From contig NC_059075.1 in NCBI RefSeq assembly GCF_020497125.1, forward strand, positions 45,172,003-45,236,002: DNA of 64,000 nt. The letters are read 5' to 3'. Both the position numbers and the translations under genes were made by a program. This document shows, in pieces, positions 57,900 to 64,000 of this stretch; position 1 is the stretch's first letter, and each line of letters begins with the position of its first letter. The notes below the pieces were generated by a model. The model searched no databases, was not told the origin of the DNA, and saw only the letters and a list, made by a program, of their open reading frames with translations. Origin of the DNA: Mauremys mutica. Taxonomy: Eukaryota > Chordata > Testudines > Geoemydidae.

Positions 57900-59844
57900 C
57901 ACTTGCTTAATTAGGGCCAGATTGTGAGCCATTTTACTCCCACTAGAGACCAATTACTCACTTGAGTCACTAGGATTACTTGTACAAATAATTGTTTGCC
58001 TATGGGAGTAAGGGCTGGACAATCCAGTCCACATTAACTTCAGTGGCACTGCTTATGTAATTGCTATTCAGCCTAAGTAACAGTTGCAGAATCTAAATAG
58101 AATGTGGGCCCTAGTATGTTCAGTTGCCACCTAAAATGTATTTTTTCAATAGGGTGGGTGGGTCTGAGTCTTTTAATGAATATACACACTTTAATAGAAC
58201 TGAGCCCAAAGTAAACCCTTTCATGTGGACAACCCTGAATTTTGTATATACTATATGTGGATCTGAATTTATTAACCGAGGTCCATCTCTAATTAATGAA
58301 CTGTGTGTTTCAAAGTTTTAGTGCATCATTGTATTACAGTACATTTATTGGTATTGAGGCTCTTTGGATCTCCTCAGTCCAGGGTTTTCTGGAGTTTGAA
58401 CAAATCGTGACCGGGCTGGGCCCAAGCTTTCCCATTACACTTGGAGTTACTCTTACTGAAGTCAATGGAGTTATGTTGGTGAAAATAAAAGGAGATAAAA
58501 GGTGAATCAGGCCCAAGATATTCAGCAATAGTTGGACACTTCCTAAAGAACTCGTTGCTTTTACTCCTGGTGAGTCTGCCCTGTGGCCCATTGACAAGAA
58601 ACCTTGTTACCATTTACATTCTTTCAATTGCTCATCTAAGTTTGGTTTAAAGGAAGCAAATTCTTTCCTTTACAGATTGCTAGATATCATGCAGTTATAT
58701 TCTATCTATCAAAGTTCAAAAATAAAAATAACTCTCTCTAGTTTTTTATAACTATATCTATATAGAGAGATATAGTTATATATAGTTGTTTTATATATAT
58801 CTATATATATATATATAGTTGTATAGTTTTTTACGTGTACGTAATAATTGGCACAAATAGCAGAGGGTATAATTCTTCATAGCATGGGTACATTGAGAGT
58901 GTGTGAGAGAGAAAATATGGGCTAATTGGTGGATGAAGTGACCATTTTCCTTAGAGCTTTGTTGCTTAAATTGTGTCTTAGTAGAGGAGATAGTTTATTG
59001 GCCTATACAGTTGCTCCTGAGTGAACACTTCAGAAACAAAATGGAGTTGTACGGGGATGAGCAGAGGGGAAACCAGTGGTGGGAGAGGCAGAGATGGAGA
59101 AGTAAAAGACCCAAACAGAGGAGAATGTGGTCCAGGACCATGACCCCTGTATTACACTCACTTTCATACCTGTCTAACCTTGTGCGCAAGTAGCCCCATT
59201 GAACTCAATGGGACTATTTGTGTAAAGTTACAAGCATAAGTAATTGCAGGATCAGGGTTCATATCTGTACAGTCAGTCAGCACACTTTATTTTTGCCCAA
59301 AGCATTACTGTACTTTCAAACTGTATATCAACCTGCTGACCCGTGGCCTCATTTCATTTGATATATGAAAACAGAGGATGTCCAGATTTGAAGTAAATTA
59401 GTGTTACTCCACAGAAATCAATTTAAATCAGCTGAGGATCTTCCCCAGAATACAGTTGCAAGTGCTTTGGAAGCAAAGAGTTAACTGGAGATCAATTAGT
59501 GTATTGTTATCTACAAATTCTGTTATCATTACAGGAAAAACCTGGAGAAGGAAAAATTGACTGTAATTCAATACATTTTGAAATGGGTGACTGCAAGGTT
59601 GTAAACTGAGTGTGAAGAGCTGTTCGGGTGACTTGTGTGAATACTAGCTCTTGCAATTTATTATTATTTTATTAGTTTTTTCTGTAACCCTTTAGAGTAC
59701 AGCTATCTATACACATTCTTCTAAATATGTGTTTGTTTGGCAGAAAAAATGCCATTGTTCTAAAATAAAGTACCTTAAGCTGTAAGCACAGATATAATGA
59801 ACCCATTGTTAGTTGGGTTTTATATACAATCCTGATTCATTGAC
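57900..59844. other. Stretch without a recognised gene
   Basis: The segments near 57905-58085, 58430-58510 and 59180-59260 carry inverted blocks with CCATTGAACTCAATGG or ACTGAAGTCAATGG cores, typical of old palindromic repeats. A TATA-rich palindromic stretch lies at 58750-58826. Confidence 0.4.
58750..58826. repeat. AT-rich palindromic microsatellite
   Basis: Runs of TATA, CTATATAGAGAGATATAG and TATATATAGTTG can fold on themselves. No gene is involved. Confidence 0.85.
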
Positions 59845-60551
59845 AATTTTATTAGGGCTGTCAAGTGATTAAATAAATTAATTGTGATTAATCGCACTGT
59901 TAAACAATAATAGAATGCCATTTATTTTTAGATGTTTTCTACATTTTCAAACATTGATTTCAGTTACAACATAGAATACAAAGTGTACATTGCTTACTTT
60001 ATTTTTTTATTGCAAATATTTGCACTATAAAAATAGTATATTTCAATTCACCTAATACAAGTACTGTAGTGCAATCTCTTTATAATGAAAGTTGAACTTA
60101 CAAATGTAGAATTATGTACAAAAAATAACTGCATTCAAAAATAAAACAATGTAAAACTTTAGAACCTACAAGTCCACTCAGTCCTACTTCAGCCAGTCGC
60201 TCAGACAAACAAGTTTGGTTACAATTTGCAGGAGTTAATGCTGCCTGCATCTTGTTTACAATGTCACCTGAAAGTGAGACCAGTCATTCGCATGGCACTG
60301 TTGTAACTGGCATCGCAAGATATTTATGTGCCAGATGCACTGAAGATTCATATGTCCCATTGTGCTCCAACCATCATTCCAGAAGACATGAGTCCATGCT
60401 GATGACAGGTTCTGCCCGATAACGATCCAAAGCAGAGCGGACCGACACATGTTCATTTTCATCATCTGAGTAAGATGCCACCAGCAGAAGGTTTATTTTC
60501 TTTTTTTGGTGGTTTGGGTTCTGTAGTTTCCACATCAGCATTTTGCTCTTT

Positions 60552-60821
60552 TTAAGATATCTGAAGCATTCTCCATACCTCGTCCCTCTCAGATTTTGGA
60601 AGGCACTTCAGATTCTTAAACCATGGGTTGAGTGTTGTATCTATCCTTAGAAATCTCACACTGATACCTTCTTTGCATTTTGTCAAATCTGCTATGAAAG
60701 TGTTCTTAAAACGAACGTATGCTGGGTCATCATCCAAGACTGCTATAACATGAAATATATGGCAGAATGCAGGTAAAACAGAACAGGAGACATACAATTC
60801 TCCTCCAAGGAGTTCAGTCAA
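60552..60821 (-). pseudogene. hAT transposase fragment in the fold-back spacer
   Basis: The open stretch reads TPWRRI-adjacent sequence into NPWFKNLKCLPKSERDEVW, a block typical of the catalytic-core C-terminal part of Ac/ZBED-type transposases, where an aspartate-proline-tryptophan/arginine-phenylalanine box precedes the lysine-rich piece. It is out of frame with the piece that continues in the left arm (60465-60256), and no dimerisation domain is complete. No enzyme can be made. Confidence 0.8.
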
Positions 60822-60859
60822 ATGTAATTAACGCATTATTTTTTTAACAAGCTTCATCA

Positions 60860-61075
60860 GCATGGAAGCCTGTCCTCTGGATTGGTGGCCGAAGCATGAA
60901 GGGGCATATGAATGTTTAGCCTATCTGGCACATATATACCTTGCAATGCCGGCTACAAAAGTGCCATGAAAACACCTGTTCTCACTTTCTGGTGACATTG
61001 TAAATAAGAATTCATCAGCTTTATCTCTTGTAAATGTAAACAAACTTGTTTATCTTAGCGATTGGCTGAACAAGA
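60860..61075 (+). pseudogene. hAT transposase C-terminal end in the right arm
   Basis: On the plus strand, the right arm encodes the dimerisation end of the same transposase, including WWPKHEGAYECLAYLAHIYL and LFSLSGDIVNKN, separated by a TGA near 60968. The homologous sequence lies inverted in the left arm (about 60240-60405). This is a broken remnant. Confidence 0.75.
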
Positions 61076-61481
61076 AGTAGGACTGGGTGGTCTTGTAGGC
61101 TCTAAAGTTTTACATTGTTTTGTTTTTGAGTGCAGTTATGTATCAACAACAAAACTACATTTGTAAGTTACACTTTCACAATAGATTGCACTACAGTACT
61201 TGTATGAGGTGAATTGAAAAATACTATTTCTTTTTTCATTTTTAGAGTGCAGATATTTGTAATAAAAAAATATAAAGTGAGCACTGTACACTTTGTATTC
61301 TGTGTTGTAATAGAAATTAATATATTTGAAAATGTAGAAAAACATCCAAAAATATTTAATAAATTTCAATTGGTACTCTGCTAACAGTGCGATTATTCGT
61401 GATTACTTTTTTAGTCACAGTTAATTTTTTTGAGTTAATCGTGTGAGTTAACTGTGATTAATCGACAGCCCTAAATTGTAT

Positions 61482-64000
61482 TCATTTTTTGTTTATAAAA
61501 TTTTTATTTTCATGTATGAAAAAATTAAATAATATGTCAGACTTAAATAAAAGTACCATGGCTCTCGTTCTACCATCATACACCTGGGAACAACTTTTGG
61601 CATCCCATATGTGCAATACTGTGTTAGTTCAGTGGTATGGCCTACAGCTAGAATCATGTGCTGCTGTTATTCTGTCTGCTTTCATACGCTATACAGGATT
61701 ATGCTAGTCAGATTGGAGACCTGCAGGTAAATACCATCTGGTTCATAAAGTGATTCTGGTGATTTAGTAAGTAGCAAGCTTCCTCTGAGGCTGTACTGAA
61801 TCCGCCAATGCTCACTATAGTGTAAGAGGGCACTGTGCTACTGGAAGTACCATCCTTCAGGTAAGATGAAACGCTGAGGCCTATCATAGGTTCTTCTCTG
61901 AGCCCATCTCTATATTATCTGATCACTGCAAAAGTAAATTAGATTTGCATGGTGAGGTAGATAGTGGACTTGATGGAGTTTTCTGTTTTCACCCTTCCCA
62001 GATTCCAGAAAGCTCTGCTTGGAGCATATTTACAATCTTTAAAAAAAAAAAATACGGAAAACCTGTTTATTTAAAAAAAAAAAAGAGGTTCTTGCACTGT
62101 GTGTAAAAGTGGTCAGTTTGGGGTAAGTCTCATCCCCTTTGCTAATTCATTCCATACCTGAGCTCCTTCAACCAAGAACCCTTTGTCTTCAGTCTTGTGC
62201 TTCATCCTGTTCTGGTAGCTATATTGTGCCAGAGGAACTAATCTGTCTTAGCATGTCCTGGCCTGAAATCTCTCTGGGTCCTGATGATGTTGGAAAGTAG
62301 GATTGAGGCTACTTCCAGTGGTCTGAGAGCCAGTGGAGGTTGCAGGGTGCGTCAGGGCGATCAGTCTCCGTAGGTGCTAAGATGATCCTTGAGGAGATGG
62401 GCTGCTGAAATCTACCCAAGCTGGAGCCTCTCTCTGCCTTACTTCTGCCCCAGACACGGTGAGTTACAGTGACCAGTCTGAAGAGAGTGAACGTGTGGAT
62501 CATTGTGGTCAGTTTCTCATGTGAGACAAAAGAGCTAAGTCACCTAGGTAATTGAAGGTGGAAGAAGGCATGTTTGCCAGTCTGCACTGTCTGCTCATCC
62601 AGGGTTGATGGTGAGACACCCCACCCCCCCCAAGACCTTGAGGATTCATACCACTCTAAAGCATTTCCCTCTCTTGACTAGCATTGCTTTTGCCTTGCCT
62701 GAGTTGAGTCTGAGCCAACTGCTCTTCATCCAGATATTGTTTTGTAGTAGACTTTGGGACATTTCAATGACTGTGTTGGCTGCATCTTTAGAAACTGAGG
62801 TTGACATTGGCAAATTGTGTATATAATTTTCTATATTAGTATGTGTAAAAACAAAACCCAAGAAACAAACAAGCCCCACGTGATCCTTCAAGGTGAAAGG
62901 CACCACATAAATATAACAGAACAAAAATATTAACTGTACATTACATTATTAGTAGTTAAAGCAATTATTCTTACTTTTTATTACATTTGTGTTTCTATTC
63001 ACTTCAAATTTGAATGTCATAATCTTATAAAGGGATCAGAAATATCTAGGGATATAACACTGGCATGACTTCCTCTGCATTAGATTAGCCCTACATTAGT
63101 TTCCTTGAGGAAAGATATATATTTTAAAGAGCTAACATGGCCACTTTATTTTTATTAGTGGTAGCATAAGCCAAAACCTTCTTGATTCAGTTTATGTGCA
63201 TTGCCAATCAATTTCTAAGCAAAAGTGAAATATATTTATTAATTGATGTGTAATGCAAAAGTAGTGTTTTTAAAAGCAATAGAGATGCGATTCTATATAA
63301 AATATTGCATAAAGGAGCATGGGTACTGCAGACTGTTAGCTGTTTTCTCTGCTAGCTATTCATTATATAGATTCTACAACATTTCTGCACAAACCTGATT
63401 TTAGATATTTTCATGCACAGCAGAATATTACTCTTGGGCCCAATCCTTGTCCAAGGAGCTGCACTAGATACAGGGCCTTGGAGTATAGGGGGGCAAATAT
63501 GTCTATAATCCACCTTTTATGTGCCCTTCCTCCTGATTCTGAGGTCAGTTTGGCCCTCAGCACAATGTAGAGTATTTGAAAGCTGCTCTAAATTACACTC
63601 AGCTGCAATGCTCCCAAAGGGCCATTTAAAGAGCTGAGGATTGCCAGACCACAGCAGTGTTCCAGCCATGCCCCATTACTCTAGGCTGTGAGAGGGATGG
63701 CATCAGGTTGGCTGAGTCAGCTCTTCATAACTGAAATATTCTCTTATGTAGAAGAATCCTCATCTGGCAATTTAGACTGGCTTTGGCTGCTTTGTGATGC
63801 CAGTCATGCAAAGCAGATTGAAAAGAGGCAGGATGTGGCCCTTTGGTACAGGGGCCACAGTTGATATATGGCCAATTTTGCCTTTCTGTAGATATGGTTG
63901 CCTCAATATTTGCAGTAGTTGAGGCATCTTGATTTAAGGTGCATGGAGTGTTTCTTTTGGCAGAGGGGACTAGGTGGTGGGATAGAATAGTCCCTGCCGC
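61482..64000. other. Stretch without a recognised gene
   Basis: Two A-rich runs lie near 62040-62053 and 62072-62085. The segment 62135-62600 has the GC content and phrasing of a LINE 3' region but no defined end or motif. No exon, RNA gene or bounded element was seen. Confidence 0.4.

Larger units (their letters stand above)
59853..61473. mobile_element. Fold-back hAT element with two inverted transposase 3' ends
   Basis: The element starts TAGGGCTGTC and ends GACAGCCCTA. Eight-base flanks AATTTTAT (59845-59852) and AATTGTAT (61474-61481) match at seven of eight. Long inverted arms run inward from both ends (about 59853-60405 and 60853-61473, imperfect), leaving a spacer of about 450 bp. 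Both arms contain the same transposase 3' region in opposite orientation, so transposase-derived sequence points toward each end. Such doubled-end structures can arise when hAT elements rearrange during transposition. The termini (TAGGG) and duplication agree with the hAT superfamily. Confidence 0.88.

Noticed and set aside
1..64000. CRISPR array, operon or other prokaryotic feature
   Set aside because: No spaced direct repeats were found and the sequence has vertebrate composition and repeats.

Overview
The window looks like nuclear DNA from a non-avian sauropsid, most likely a turtle. This is inferred from the repeats: CR1-type LINEs, a tRNA-derived SINE with a CR1-like 3' tail, PIF/Harbinger elements with turtle-type termini, many short hAT elements, and one young gamma-type endogenous retrovirus. 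The background is AT-rich, and I recognise no host protein-coding exon, tRNA or rRNA gene. Every long open frame with recognisable motifs belongs to a transposable element.

Layout. 1-8 kb: AT-rich DNA with two hAT MITEs (2234, 4288), a decayed CR1 copy (3073-4525) that one of them interrupts, a pair of related repeats flanking that CR1, a Harbinger-type MITE (5039), another hAT-like MITE (6258) and a minus-strand CR1 fragment (7985-8500). 8872-16725: a full-length class I (gamma-like) endogenous retrovirus on the minus strand. It has 420-bp LTRs that differ at two positions, a CTAT 4-bp target duplication, a tRNA-Pro primer site, gag, a pro-pol frame behind a UGA stop, a frameshift between RT and RNase H, and env. 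16.7-27 kb: a very GC-rich fold-back hAT element (21072-21700) that imitates a CpG island, a CR1 3' end, a tRNA-derived SINE and a broken hAT transposase. 27-41 kb: mostly sequence without recognisable genes, with a few old repeats, including a MIR-like SINE and a palindromic MITE.

41.9-45.1 kb: a PIF/Harbinger element with an intact DD35E transposase on the minus strand and the last exon of its Myb/SANT-like partner converging on it. The left end and the Myb DNA-binding exon are missing. Then come a third hAT MITE (44996), a second Harbinger-type MITE (46216), further hAT MITEs (52761, 55002), a probable solo LTR with a GGTAG duplication that carries a nested mariner-like MITE (56485-57894), and a 1.6-kb fold-back hAT element with two inverted transposase 3' ends (59853-61473).

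The window is a layered record of transposition in which nesting gives relative ages. The retrovirus is the youngest datable insertion; the CR1 and MIR-like copies are old. The items most worth a second look are the retrovirus (UGA gag-pol junction, small Env with no obvious furin site, very short predicted R), the intact Harbinger transposase, the solo LTR and the fold-back hAT elements.
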